The position numbers and the translations under genes were made by a program. A DNA stretch of 13,959 nucleotides from an uncultured Anaerotruncus sp. (GTDB taxonomy: Bacteria > Bacillota > Clostridia > Oscillospirales > Ruminococcaceae), in the NCBI GenBank assembly GCA_910586875.1, contig CAJUJI010000069.1, forward strand, positions 1-13,959, written 5' to 3'. Numbering within the stretch: the stretch's first letter is position 1; each line of letters begins with the position of its first letter. Shown piece by piece: positions 1-7,921 of the stretch. The notes under the pieces are model-generated. The model ran no database searches and had not been told where the DNA came from. It was given only the letters and a program-made list of their open reading frames with translations.

Positions 1-1495
1 CCAATCCCTTGCGCTCGGCAGTATCCGGCATATCCTCTTTACCGGCGTTCTCCATAGCCGACAGCAGGGTATCTTCGGTGAAATGCTTTGGCGGGCTGGT
101 TTTCCCCTCCTTGACGGAGGCGTTGGAAACAGGTAAAGACTGTCCCTGGGAGAGTTCCGGCAGCGTCTTTTCCTCTGGCCCGCCCTCCGGCTCCGGGGCA
201 TTTTTCAGACCGGCGTGATAAGCGGCATCCAGCCTGCGCCAGCCGGGGCGCTGAATGGTTTTCCCTTTTGCGGCAAACTCCTGACCGGCGCAGACCAGCG
301 TGGCGGCGGTTTCCTCGTAAAGATGGGGTTCCGCCACCGCGCACAGCAGCCTTGCGGCCACCAGCTCCAGCACCGCTTTTTCCCCCACAGGGAGGGCGGA
401 CAAATCCGCATCCCGAAGATTGCGGGTGGGGATCACCGCATGGTGGTCGGTCACTTTCTTATCGTTGATGACCGCCTCCGGGTTGCAGGTAATACCGATC
501 CCCTTTCGGAACGGCATGGCGTTGGCGGTGAGGTTGACCAGCACCGGCAGGCCCTCCGCCATATCCGAGGTCAGATACCGGCTGTCCGTCCGGGGATAAG
601 TACACAGCTTTTTCTCATAGAGGTTTTGCAGATAGTCCAGCGTTTGCTGGGCGGTAAACCCCAGCAGGCGGTTGGCGTCCCGCTGTAAGGTGGTCAGGTC
701 ATAAAGGGCGGGCGGCTTTTCGGACTTCTCTTTCCGCTGCGCCTGTTTCACCACCGCAGAACCGCCCCGGCAGGCGGTTTGCAGCTCTTTCGCGGCGGTT
801 TTGTCTTTCATCCGCGCCCCCACAGCGGTAAATCCGGGCAGTTCCAGCGCCACCGTATAGAACGGCTCCGGCTGGAAGGCTTCAATCTCTGCTTCCCGCT
901 GGACGATAAGGGCCAGTGTCGGGGACATAACCCGCCCGATGTTGAGGGTCCGGCGGTACAGCACCGAAAACAGCCGGGTAGCGTTGATGCCCACCAGCCA
1001 GTCGGCTTTGGCGCGGCAGAGCGCCGCCTGATGCAGACCGTCATAGTCCGCGCCGGGGCGGAGGTTTTCAAAGCCCTCCCGGATTGCCGAATCCTCCATG
1101 CTGGAAATCCAGAGCCGTTTCATGGGCTTTTTGCAGCCCGCCAGCTCATAGACGTTGCGGAAAATCAGTTCACCCTCCCGTCCCGCGTCACAGGCATTTA
1201 CCACCTCGGTCACATCCGGGGCGCACAGCAGCTTTTTGAGAATATCAAACTGTTTCTTCTTGTCCCGCCCCACGCTCATTTTCCAGTCCGAGGGCAGGAT
1301 CGGCAGATCGTCATAGCGCCACTTGGCGTATTTAGGGTCATAGCTGTCCGCATCGGCAAGCCCCGCCAGATGCCCCACGCACCAGCTGACCCGCCAGCCG
1401 TTTCCTTCCAGATACCCGTCCTTGCGGGCATTGGCCCCGATTACAGCGGACAGGCTTTGGGCCACCGACGGTTTTTCAGCAATCACAAGGCGCAT
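1..1495 (-). CDS. topB: DNA topoisomerase III, type IA (partial, C-terminus beyond left edge)
   Basis: This is a type IA topoisomerase that cuts and passes single DNA strands; in Tn1549-type ICEs it is a standard cargo of the transfer region and probably resolves DNA intermediates during transfer or replication. The N-terminus MRLVIAEKPSVAQ is the Toprim start of topo III (E7). The acidic Toprim motif CDAGREGE begins near C102, with D103. The active-site tyrosine is Y300 in CTYPRTDSRYL. The frame stays open for 498 codons to the window edge, so the end of the cleavage domain and any C-terminal zinc or DNA-binding domain are not visible. The ATG at 1495 has GGGAGG 9 nt upstream; an in-frame ATG at 1504 sits directly against that GGGAGG and is less likely. 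The start overlaps the end of the upstream 232-aa gene by 20 bp, so translation is probably coupled. Confidence 0.95.
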   Translation of the reverse strand, partial: MRLVIAEKPSVAQSLSAVIGANARKDGYLEGNGWRVSWCVGHLAGLADADSYDPKYAKWRYDDLPILPSDWKMSVGRDKKKQFDILKKLLCAPDVTEVVNACDAGREGELIFRNVYELAGCKKPMKRLWISSMEDSAIREGFENLRPGADYDGLHQAALCRAKADWLVGINATRLFSVLYRRTLNIGRVMSPTLALIVQREAEIEAFQPEPFYTVALELPGFTAVGARMKDKTAAKELQTACRGGSAVVKQAQRKEKSEKPPALYDLTTLQRDANRLLGFTAQQTLDYLQNLYEKKLCTYPRTDSRYLTSDMAEGLPVLVNLTANAMPFRKGIGITCNPEAVINDKKVTDHHAVIPTRNLRDADLSALPVGEKAVLELVAARLLCAVAEPHLYEETAATLVCAGQEFAAKGKTIQRPGWRRLDAAYHAGLKNAPEPEGGPEEKTLPELSQGQSLPVSNASVKEGKTSPPKHFTEDTLLSAMENAGKEDMPDTAERKGL

Positions 1496-2174
1496 AATCT
1501 TCATCCTCCCATTCTTCCCGCATAGATGTACGCAGCTTTTCCTCAATGCTGTTGTCCTCTGTCAGCATCAGGTCATAGCCGAACCGGTAATCATATCGGT
1601 ACAGTTTTCCTACCAGATCATTGATGAGGATACGGCAGGCCAGAATGACACGTTTTTTATCCACCTGCATCAGCTGGTAGCGTTGATAATCGCTGTAATA
1701 GGACTCATGCCGGTGCGCGCGGCTGTTGGCGTCCTCCAGCAGCCAGTCTACCGGGTCCTGGCAGCCTTCCTCTTTTTCCCCCTCCATATATTTCAGCAGT
1801 TCCATCACCATCGGAAAACTCTGCTCGTCCATGCGGGCTTCTTCTTTCAGATAGCCGATCAGAGCGCATAAAAGCAGGCGGGCCGCTGTCTGTTCCCGTT
1901 CCGTTAAAGCCTCCATCGTCTTTGCGGCCTCCGGCAGAAGCCTTTCTTCTACAAAAATTTCCACATCGCCGGAGTACAGCTGGCGGATGGAATCTATGGA
2001 CAGCGGGGCGGCTGTGTCGCCATCCATAGAAAAGTCATAAAGGTCGTCGCTCTGTGCAGGCTTTTTCCGAAGTTTGCGTGTCAGGGCAGTCAGAATATCG
2101 CCGCCCAGATACACCGCCAGACAGCACAGGTCAAAAACAGCAACGATTTTGATAAATAAAATAAGATACTTCAT
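1476..2174 (-). CDS. Membrane-anchored hypothetical protein of the ICE transfer operon (232 aa)
   Basis: I do not recognise the family. The first 25 residues (MKYLILFIKIVAVFDLCCLA and following) form one hydrophobic segment, followed by a basic patch (TRKLRKK), which predicts an N-terminal membrane anchor with about 200 residues in the cytoplasm. The soluble part is acidic and mostly helical by composition, with no catalytic motif that I can name. The start has a good ribosome binding site (AAAGGAG, 9 nt before the ATG). The gene overlaps the upstream four-cysteine gene by 4 bp (ATGA) and topB by 20 bp. Its fixed place between the DUF4366 block and topB suggests an accessory role in transfer, but no specific function can be given. 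Confidence 0.8.
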   Translation of the reverse strand: MKYLILFIKIVAVFDLCCLAVYLGGDILTALTRKLRKKPAQSDDLYDFSMDGDTAAPLSIDSIRQLYSGDVEIFVEERLLPEAAKTMEALTEREQTAARLLLCALIGYLKEEARMDEQSFPMVMELLKYMEGEKEEGCQDPVDWLLEDANSRAHRHESYYSDYQRYQLMQVDKKRVILACRILINDLVGKLYRYDYRFGYDLMLTEDNSIEEKLRTSMREEWEDEDYAPCDC

Positions 2175-2365
2175 TTCCGATCTCTCCTTTCTTTCAGCTG
2201 CTTTTCCAGTTCCCGGTGGCAGAATCCCACACAGGGCCTCCCGTAGTTGCCGCAGCCATAGCAGGGGTGGCTTTTGGGTAAAGAAGGAGGGCGGGAAGTT
2301 TTCTTCCTGCCCTCCGGTTTCTGTGTCATCATGCGCTCAAAGGGGCTGTCGGTGAAGCGGGTCAT
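2171..2365 (-). CDS. Small four-cysteine protein (64 aa), probable metal binder
   Basis: This is a short basic protein of unknown function. Its second half carries C35-x2-C38-x6-C45-x3-C49 followed by H50 (core CYGCGNYGRPCVGFCH), a spacing suited to binding one zinc ion or an iron-sulfur cluster. The rest is rich in K, R and P, and the C-terminus is a charged helix (RELEKQLKERRDRK). No signal peptide or membrane segment is seen, so it is probably cytoplasmic. It is linked by ATGA overlaps to both neighbours (stop of DUF4366 at 2362-2364; start of the 232-aa gene at 2174), which supports that it is a real translated gene. A GAGG lies 10 nt before the start. Confidence 0.75.
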   Translation of the reverse strand: MTRFTDSPFERMMTQKPEGRKKTSRPPSLPKSHPCYGCGNYGRPCVGFCHRELEKQLKERRDRK

Positions 2366-3084
2366 TCCGGTTCTTCCTCACTTTCCTCCGGTTCCTCCTC
2401 CGCGCCCTCCTCGGATTCCCACAGCTCATCTTCCTCATCGCCGTAGTCATAATCGTCCAGATTGTCCGGGCCTTTGGTTTTCGGCTTGTTCTTCATAAAC
2501 TTGAAGTAGTAGAGCGCGCCCCCGCCGCCTAACAGAGCCACAACCAAAAGCAGGACAGCCGGATTCATGCCGGACTTTTTCTCCGGTTCCGGCTCCGCTG
2601 CAGGCGGCTCCTCCGGTTCCGCCGCCTTGCCGGTACAGCTTGTCATGGTAAAGGCGCAGACCGGGCAGTTCCGGTTGATTGCGCCTGCCTGACATTTTTC
2701 GGTGCAGCCGCAAACGGCAGGAGGTTCCTCGCTGTCCCCGTCCTCCATCAGCGCCATCAGATCGGCCTCGTCCACCTGGTTGAGAAAATGGACGGTGTTT
2801 TCTCCCTCGTCATCCCGGTCCACCAGGATGTAGAAGTAGTTGCCGTTTTTGGTGGTAACGGTAATCAGCTGCTTGTTCCCGCCGTAATCGTCCACCAGGG
2901 TGGCGTTGCCATCCGGGGTGAGGGGCGGCGTTTCCTCCGGCTGCTCCACCTGTACGTTGGAATCGTTGGTTTCATCAGCCGGTTCCCCGCCGCCGCCCGC
3001 GTAGGCGGGGACAGAAAAACCGCCCATAAGAACCAGGGCGGTGCAAAGCGCGGCCAGTGTCCGCAATAGTTTTTTAGATTTCAT
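2362..3084 (-). CDS. DUF4366 (CD1107-family) mobile element surface protein
   Basis: This belongs by sequence character and position to the DUF4366/CD1107 family of mobile-element proteins; its molecular role is not established. A signal peptide (basic MKSKK, hydrophobic 8-22, cleavage likely after AYA at 27-29) exports the body. Residues 60-115 form the conserved domain (NYFYILVDRDDEGENTVHFLNQV). A cysteine cluster follows (C125, C127, C131, C140, C143, C150), then a P/E-rich linker, a transmembrane helix at 174-196 and a short basic stop-transfer KNKPK. The last 35 residues are very acidic and would be cytoplasmic. So it is a type I membrane protein with its domain outside the cell. AAAAGGAGG precedes the ATG by 9 nt. 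It overlaps DUF4315 upstream by 11 bp. Confidence 0.88.
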   Translation of the reverse strand: MKSKKLLRTLAALCTALVLMGGFSVPAYAGGGGEPADETNDSNVQVEQPEETPPLTPDGNATLVDDYGGNKQLITVTTKNGNYFYILVDRDDEGENTVHFLNQVDEADLMALMEDGDSEEPPAVCGCTEKCQAGAINRNCPVCAFTMTSCTGKAAEPEEPPAAEPEPEKKSGMNPAVLLLVVALLGGGGALYYFKFMKNKPKTKGPDNLDDYDYGDEEDELWESEEGAEEEPEESEEEPE

Positions 3085-3331
3085 CGTGATTTTCCTCCTT
3101 TTCCTGGGCGTCTGGCGCAGGCGTTCCCACGCCGGGAATCCCGCCGCCGGACAGCAGCGCGTTCAGTTCCTGCGGGGTCATGCGGACCGCCCGCACCAGC
3201 TGGACGATTTGCAGGTTCTCCGCCTCGGTTTTCTGCGCCTCCAATTCCCGCAGCTTGTTCTGGTATTCCGCCAGCTTTTCGCGGGTCTTTGCGATCTCCC
3301 GGTCAATCCGGTCGATTTTGTTCGTTGCCAT
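3074..3331 (-). CDS. DUF4315 family small coiled-coil protein
   Basis: This 85-aa protein starts MATNKIDRIDREIAKTREKL and fits the DUF4315 family found beside DUF4366 in Tn1549-type ICEs. The first half is a charged heptad-like helix, likely a coiled coil that dimerises. The second half (MTPQELNALL, then a G/P-rich tail) is short and flexible. No enzyme motif is visible; the function is unknown but its position is constant in the transfer operon. An upstream ATG at 3352 is in frame, but the ATG at 3331 has GGAAGGAG 8 nt before it, so I chose 3331. The end overlaps the DUF4366 start by 11 bp. Confidence 0.88.
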   Translation of the reverse strand: MATNKIDRIDREIAKTREKLAEYQNKLRELEAQKTEAENLQIVQLVRAVRMTPQELNALLSGGGIPGVGTPAPDAQEKEENHDEI

Positions 3332-3355
3332 CTGTAACACTCCTTCCCACATGGT

Positions 3356-5104
3356 TTAGTTCCAGTTCATCAGGCCGTAGCCCTTGATGCACTGGTAATT
3401 CAGGTCATAGCTTTTGATTTTGCAGGCGTCGCCGGAATTGCCCTCCACCGTATAGACCCGGCTCCCGTCTGTGCCGATCACAATGCCGACATGGTCGGCG
3501 GAACCGTCCAAATCCCAGTCAAAGAAAATGGCGTCGCCGGGGGCGATGTTGGCATATCCGCGTCCGCCCCATTGCCCATGCGACTGGAACCAGGGTACGC
3601 CCTGGGACTGACAGCCAGCAAAGCGCGGTTCGCTTTTCCCGGCCTGGTTATAGCACCAGCTCACGAAGCAGGCGCACCATTCCACCCGGCTGTTAAAGCC
3701 GTACCAGCTCCAATACGGATAGCCGCCCACGTTTCCCACCTGACGCTTCGCCAGATCCACCAGTCCCGGATTGCCGGGGCGGGTCCCGTTTATAAACTCC
3801 ACGCCGCTCAAATCTTCGGAATTTCCCATATCCGGGGAACCGCCGCCAAACAGCAGCGGCTTGTTGCCCCTGGTGGTGATGTAGACCTGGTACATCTCAT
3901 ATTCATCCGGGGTGAGAAGCTCCGGCGCAAGGGCGGCAATCTGGGTGTTCACAAGCTCCACATGGAGGATGTAGTATTCATAGGGGACTTCCTCGCTGGT
4001 CGTTTCCCCGGTTTCCGGGTCGGTGCTGGTTTCGGTGCGGTAGCGGATTTCCACCTCCTCGGTCAGTGTCAGGACATATTGGAGGTCAAAGACCCGCTGT
4101 AACTGTGCCGCCGCGCTCTGGGGCGTGTATTCATGGAGCAGGGCGCTTAAATAAGCCGCCAACTCATGGGGGTTATGGCCGATGGGGTCTAAATTGTACC
4201 GGTACTCGTCATAGCCTGGGTGCAGGCTCTCCATGTTGTCCAGTTCGGCTTGCAGTTCCGCCTCCTTTGCGGCATAGTCCGCTTCCGTCCCCAGCATATC
4301 CTCGTCTTTGGAGGGATAGGTGGAGCCGGACACCGCCGAGCCGATGCTCTGGGCCAGCATGGAGCAGGAGGACAGGGTATTCATCAGCAGGCAGACCAGC
4401 AGAAACAGCGCCAGCGCAATCAGGAATCCCTTCTTGTGCCGCATGACAAACCGGCCTGCCTGTTCCGCTTTTTCTTTGACGGACTTTGCCGCCTTGCCGG
4501 TCTTGGCAGTATGGCCTGCGGCCTGTGCCGTATGCCCAGCCGTTTGACCGGCGCGTTTGGCGGCGGCATATTCCTTTTTGATGGCCTGCTTTTGCTGCCA
4601 GCGGGAAAGGGGGTTGCTGGCAAGCTGGGGGTTCTCCGCCAGGGACTTTTGGTACAGGGCGTTGATGTTTGCTTTTTCCAGCTTTTGCTCCGCCTTTGCC
4701 GCTTCGCGGTAGGGTTTCAGTTTATGGCTGCGGTATCCCTCCCGCACCAGCCGCGCACTGACTTCAACAGCCTGCCCGGTCTTGTGCGCCCCTTCCACGC
4801 CCACATTGTCCTGTTCGGACTTGCGGATTTCCTTATGCGCCCCGGCAAGCAGCGCGTTGGCCGGAGCGCCCCGTACCGCATGGGACAGCTTGGAGGGCGG
4901 CTTTGCCTGTTCCTCAAAGGTCAGTTTCGTTGTTTTCTTTCCGGTATCGGGGTCCATAACGGTCTGCCGGACCTTCTTTTTGGGTATCCTGGCCTGCGCC
5001 TTGTCTGCCCGGACAGCTGCTTTCTGTGCGCGGCGGATCGGCTTTTCCAGCGCCGGGTCGGTCTGTTCCTCCCTCGTAAAGCGCAGGCGTGGCTCCTTAA
5101 TCAA
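3356..5104 (-). CDS. Membrane-anchored CHAP-type peptidoglycan hydrolase of the T4SS (CD1108-like)
   Basis: This is a cell-wall hydrolase that would open the peptidoglycan for the conjugation channel, the role of VirB1-type proteins. Residues 1-220 are a basic, Ala-rich cytoplasmic tail, with AGQTAGHTAQAAGHTAKTGK as a short internal repeat. One transmembrane helix spans about 226-243 (FLIALALFLLVCLLM). An external stalk runs to about 445. The C-terminal domain (about 445-582) is a CHAP/NlpC-P60-like cysteine peptidase with C477 in EWCACFVSWC and H538 in DHVGIV. No lysozyme-like (SLT) domain is seen, so only the peptide cross-link activity is present. The start is TTG at 5104, with GGGGG 6 nt upstream; no ATG is in frame before codon 50, and MIKEPRLRFT is the expected family N-terminus. 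It overlaps the upstream 123-aa gene by 8 bp. Confidence 0.92.
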   Translation of the reverse strand: MIKEPRLRFTREEQTDPALEKPIRRAQKAAVRADKAQARIPKKKVRQTVMDPDTGKKTTKLTFEEQAKPPSKLSHAVRGAPANALLAGAHKEIRKSEQDNVGVEGAHKTGQAVEVSARLVREGYRSHKLKPYREAAKAEQKLEKANINALYQKSLAENPQLASNPLSRWQQKQAIKKEYAAAKRAGQTAGHTAQAAGHTAKTGKAAKSVKEKAEQAGRFVMRHKKGFLIALALFLLVCLLMNTLSSCSMLAQSIGSAVSGSTYPSKDEDMLGTEADYAAKEAELQAELDNMESLHPGYDEYRYNLDPIGHNPHELAAYLSALLHEYTPQSAAAQLQRVFDLQYVLTLTEEVEIRYRTETSTDPETGETTSEEVPYEYYILHVELVNTQIAALAPELLTPDEYEMYQVYITTRGNKPLLFGGGSPDMGNSEDLSGVEFINGTRPGNPGLVDLAKRQVGNVGGYPYWSWYGFNSRVEWCACFVSWCYNQAGKSEPRFAGCQSQGVPWFQSHGQWGGRGYANIAPGDAIFFDWDLDGSADHVGIVIGTDGSRVYTVEGNSGDACKIKSYDLNYQCIKGYGLMNWN

Positions 5105-5468
5105 ACCATTCCCCCAGCATCAGCGCCTCCATCATATAGAGCAGTTCCACATAGAGGCCCATGCCAGCCGGGGTGTGTAAGGGGCGGAGGATCAGGCAGG
5201 CATAGACCTGCGCCAGCACATCGGCCAGAAGCTCCGCGCCCCGGCCCTCCATAATCCTGCCGCCGGTGTCGGGGGAGAGGCAGCACCAGATTTCCGCAAG
5301 GCGGAGCAGGCCGGTTTCCCCGTCCCCGTTCAGTTCTGCCGCCATGCTCTCCGCAGTACGGCACTCGCTTACCGCGTCCGCCATCGCCAGAAGCAGCTGG
5401 CGGCGCTGAATCTCCATCGCCCGCTTCAAAAACAGCCGGGGATTGTGTTTGATTTTCTGTGCAGTCAT
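5097..5468 (-). CDS. Hypothetical 123-aa protein between VirB4 and the CHAP hydrolase
   Basis: I do not recognise the family. The protein is small, has no signal peptide and looks all-helical: a basic N-terminus (MTAQKIKHNPRLFLKRAMEI) followed by amphipathic helices rich in Leu, Met, Ala and Glu (RQLLLAMADAVSECRTAESM; ELLADVLAQVYACLIL; LYVELLYMMEALML). The moderately hydrophobic C-terminal half could pack against a membrane or a partner. It is tightly placed: its ATG overlaps the VirB4 stop (ATGA, 5465-5468), AAAGGAGG lies 10 nt upstream, and its stop overlaps the hydrolase start. The position suggests a T4SS accessory protein; nothing in the sequence fixes a function. Confidence 0.8.
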   Translation of the reverse strand: MTAQKIKHNPRLFLKRAMEIQRRQLLLAMADAVSECRTAESMAAELNGDGETGLLRLAEIWCCLSPDTGGRIMEGRGAELLADVLAQVYACLILRPLHTPAGMGLYVELLYMMEALMLGEWFD

Positions 5469-7921
5469 GATTGCTTTCCCTCCTTTAATTCCTGTAATTT
5501 TGTGGTCATGATGCGGTACAGCTCGGTGTCCTTGGGGAACCGGTCGATAAAGGGCAGGATGATGTTGCCGTAGAACAGCAGCCCTTCGCCTTCGCCGGAG
5601 TGGGTCACATAGGACAGCTGGTGCGGGGAGATGCCCAGCTGTCTGGCTAAAATCTGCCGGTCGCCGCTTGCCTGGTTGAGCATATACACAAAGTCCGAGT
5701 TCTCAAAGATGTTCTCGATCTCCCGGCTGGCAAGCAGGTCCTTGATGTTCTGGGTGATGCCGGTGGGAATCCCGCCCCACTTCCGAAACCGTTTCCAGAT
5801 TTCAATGGTATAGGCGGCGGTCTGGTCCTCTTTGAGCAGCAGGTGCATCTCGTCAATGTAGTAACGGGTGGACTTGTGGGCGGCGCGGTTGATGGTGACG
5901 CGGTTCCACACCTGGTCCTGCACCACCAGCATACCGATTTTTTTCAGCTGCTTGCCTAACTCCTTGATGTCATAGCAGACAATGCGGTTGTCGATGTTTA
6001 CATTGGTCCGGTGGTTGAACACATTCAGGGAGCCGGAAACATAGATTTCCAGCGCCGTAGCGATGTACTGCGCTTCTTTTTCCTCCTGGGTCAGCAGAAG
6101 GTTGTATAAATCCTCCAATACCGGCATATTTTCCGGCCTGGGGTCGTTCAGGTAATCATGGTAGACCAGCCGTACACAACGGTCGATGATGGTTTTCTGG
6201 ACTGGCTGCAAGCCCTCCTTGCCGCCCACGATCAGCTCGCACAGCGACAGAATGAAATCGGATTTCAAAGACAGCGGGCTTTCATCATCCGAGTAGTCCA
6301 GGTTTAGGTCCATCGGGTTAATGTAGTCCCCGGAGGTGGGCGAAATCTTAATAACCTGCCCATGCAGCCGCTCCACAAGGGGCGCGTACTCCGATTCCGG
6401 GTCGCACACGATGATGTCATCGGTGGTGAGCAGAAAACAGTTGGCGATTTCCCGCTTGGCGGAAAAGGACTTGCCGGAGCCGGGAGTGCCTAAAATCAGG
6501 CCGTTGGGGTTTTTCAGCTTCTTGCGGTCCACCATGATAAGGTTGTTGGACAGGGCGTTGATGCCGTAGTACAGCGCCTCTTTCCCGTTCTGGAAAAGCT
6601 CCTGGGTGGTAAAGGGGATAAAGATGGCGGTGCTGGAAGTGGTCAGCCCCCGCTGGATTTCCACCTGGTTTTGTCCCAGGGGCAGGCAGCTCATCAGCCC
6701 TTCCTCCTGCTGGAAGTCCAGCCTTGCCAGCTGGCAGTTGTACTTCTGCGCGATGCTGGACGCCTGAAACACATTGTTGCCCAGCTGTCTGGCGGTATCC
6801 GCCGTATTCAGCACCAGAAAGGTCACAAGGAACATCCGCTCATTCCGGCTCTGCAAATCCTGCAACAGCTTTTTGGCCTCGTTTCCGTAAGTAGCCAGGT
6901 CGCTGGGGATTATATCCATATCGTACCCTGCCCGGACCGCCTTTTTCTGTTCCTCGATCTTGGCCCGGTCCAGGTCGGTGATTTTGCGCTTGACCGTCTT
7001 GATGGCCTTTACCTGGTCTAAGGACTGCACATGGAGGCTGACGATCAGGGAGCTTTCCATATCCAGAAAATCCGCCAGCATCCGGTCGTTCAATTCCGGC
7101 GCGAGAATCTGCACAAAGCTGACCGCGCCGTACTTTTTCCCCATGCGGAACTGCCTGCCGGTGCGAAACTCAAAGGAAGTGGGGGCAATAAAATCCTTGG
7201 TGGAAAGGCCGGAGGGGGCCAGCCAGTCCCACGAAAAGGAAAAGGGAATCTGTTCATCCATGTGAAATACGCCATGCAGCTGGGACAGCCGCGCCCGCCC
7301 GTCCAGCGGCTCCGCCACTACGCCCAGCCGTTTGAAGTTGTTGAGCAGATCGGTTTCAATCCGTTCCAGCCGGGGTTTTGCCGCCCGGATGCTGTCCGCG
7401 TCAATCCCAAAAGTCAGGTACTTTGTCTTAATCAGGCCGTTGTTCCCCTTTGCCAGCTGGTTTTGCAGCATCTGGGTGTACTCGCCGCGGATGTTGTCAA
7501 AATCATCCCCCTGGGGCGGGATGGTGATGGACCGGGCAAAGGTTTCCTGGGACGCGGCCAGGTTGAGGAAGGACAGCTGGAACCGGATGGAGCTGTCAAA
7601 GTAGTTGAGGAAATCGCACCAGCCCTCGAAGATGGCGGTCTTATCCTCGTTTTGGGACAGCTGGTAATTGATGTCCTGAAACTGAATGGTCTTGGTATAG
7701 TAGCAGTCTGCCACGCGGCAGATGCCGTCCGGCCACATCCGTTCATAGGGGATGCTGTCCTGCGCGGAAATCCCCTTCTGGTCAGTGCGGCTGGCGCGGG
7801 AAATGGCGGCTTCGATCTGCTTCCGATCCGCGCGGGAGAGCTTCTTTTTCACCGGCATTGGCCTTTCGCCCTCCGGCGCTCTGCCGTTTGTCCGGTTTTT
7901 CTTTGCCGTAAACAATGTCAT
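5465..7921 (-). CDS. VirB4-like conjugal transfer ATPase (CD1110 family)
   Basis: This is the large ATPase that powers assembly of the type IV secretion channel at the inner face of the membrane. With the start at 7921 the protein has 818 aa. Walker A is GTPGSGKS with K484 and Walker B is YYIDEMH with D690 and E691. The N-terminal half holds the VirB4 domain (about 50-450) and the C-terminal half the RecA-like ATPase. Start choice: the frame opens at an ATG at 7963 with no ribosome site; the ATG at 7921 follows AAGGAGG closely (3 nt); the ATG at 7858 (MPVKKKLSRADRKQ) has GGAGG 11 nt upstream. I prefer 7921 but 7858 is possible. Either way the N-terminus overlaps the prgI reading frame (140 bp from 7921). 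The stop overlaps the next gene (ATGA). Confidence 0.95.
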   Translation of the reverse strand: MTLFTAKKNRTNGRAPEGERPMPVKKKLSRADRKQIEAAISRASRTDQKGISAQDSIPYERMWPDGICRVADCYYTKTIQFQDINYQLSQNEDKTAIFEGWCDFLNYFDSSIRFQLSFLNLAASQETFARSITIPPQGDDFDNIRGEYTQMLQNQLAKGNNGLIKTKYLTFGIDADSIRAAKPRLERIETDLLNNFKRLGVVAEPLDGRARLSQLHGVFHMDEQIPFSFSWDWLAPSGLSTKDFIAPTSFEFRTGRQFRMGKKYGAVSFVQILAPELNDRMLADFLDMESSLIVSLHVQSLDQVKAIKTVKRKITDLDRAKIEEQKKAVRAGYDMDIIPSDLATYGNEAKKLLQDLQSRNERMFLVTFLVLNTADTARQLGNNVFQASSIAQKYNCQLARLDFQQEEGLMSCLPLGQNQVEIQRGLTTSSTAIFIPFTTQELFQNGKEALYYGINALSNNLIMVDRKKLKNPNGLILGTPGSGKSFSAKREIANCFLLTTDDIIVCDPESEYAPLVERLHGQVIKISPTSGDYINPMDLNLDYSDDESPLSLKSDFILSLCELIVGGKEGLQPVQKTIIDRCVRLVYHDYLNDPRPENMPVLEDLYNLLLTQEEKEAQYIATALEIYVSGSLNVFNHRTNVNIDNRIVCYDIKELGKQLKKIGMLVVQDQVWNRVTINRAAHKSTRYYIDEMHLLLKEDQTAAYTIEIWKRFRKWGGIPTGITQNIKDLLASREIENIFENSDFVYMLNQASGDRQILARQLGISPHQLSYVTHSGEGEGLLFYGNIILPFIDRFPKDTELYRIMTTKLQELKEGKQS

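Noticed and set aside
4220..5254. A 344-aa open frame on the plus strand opposite the CHAP hydrolase
   Set aside because: Antisense of a gene with catalytic motifs and coupled neighbours; the protein has no recognisable features. The same holds for 7031-8032, 11193-12128 and 779-1525 on the plus strand.
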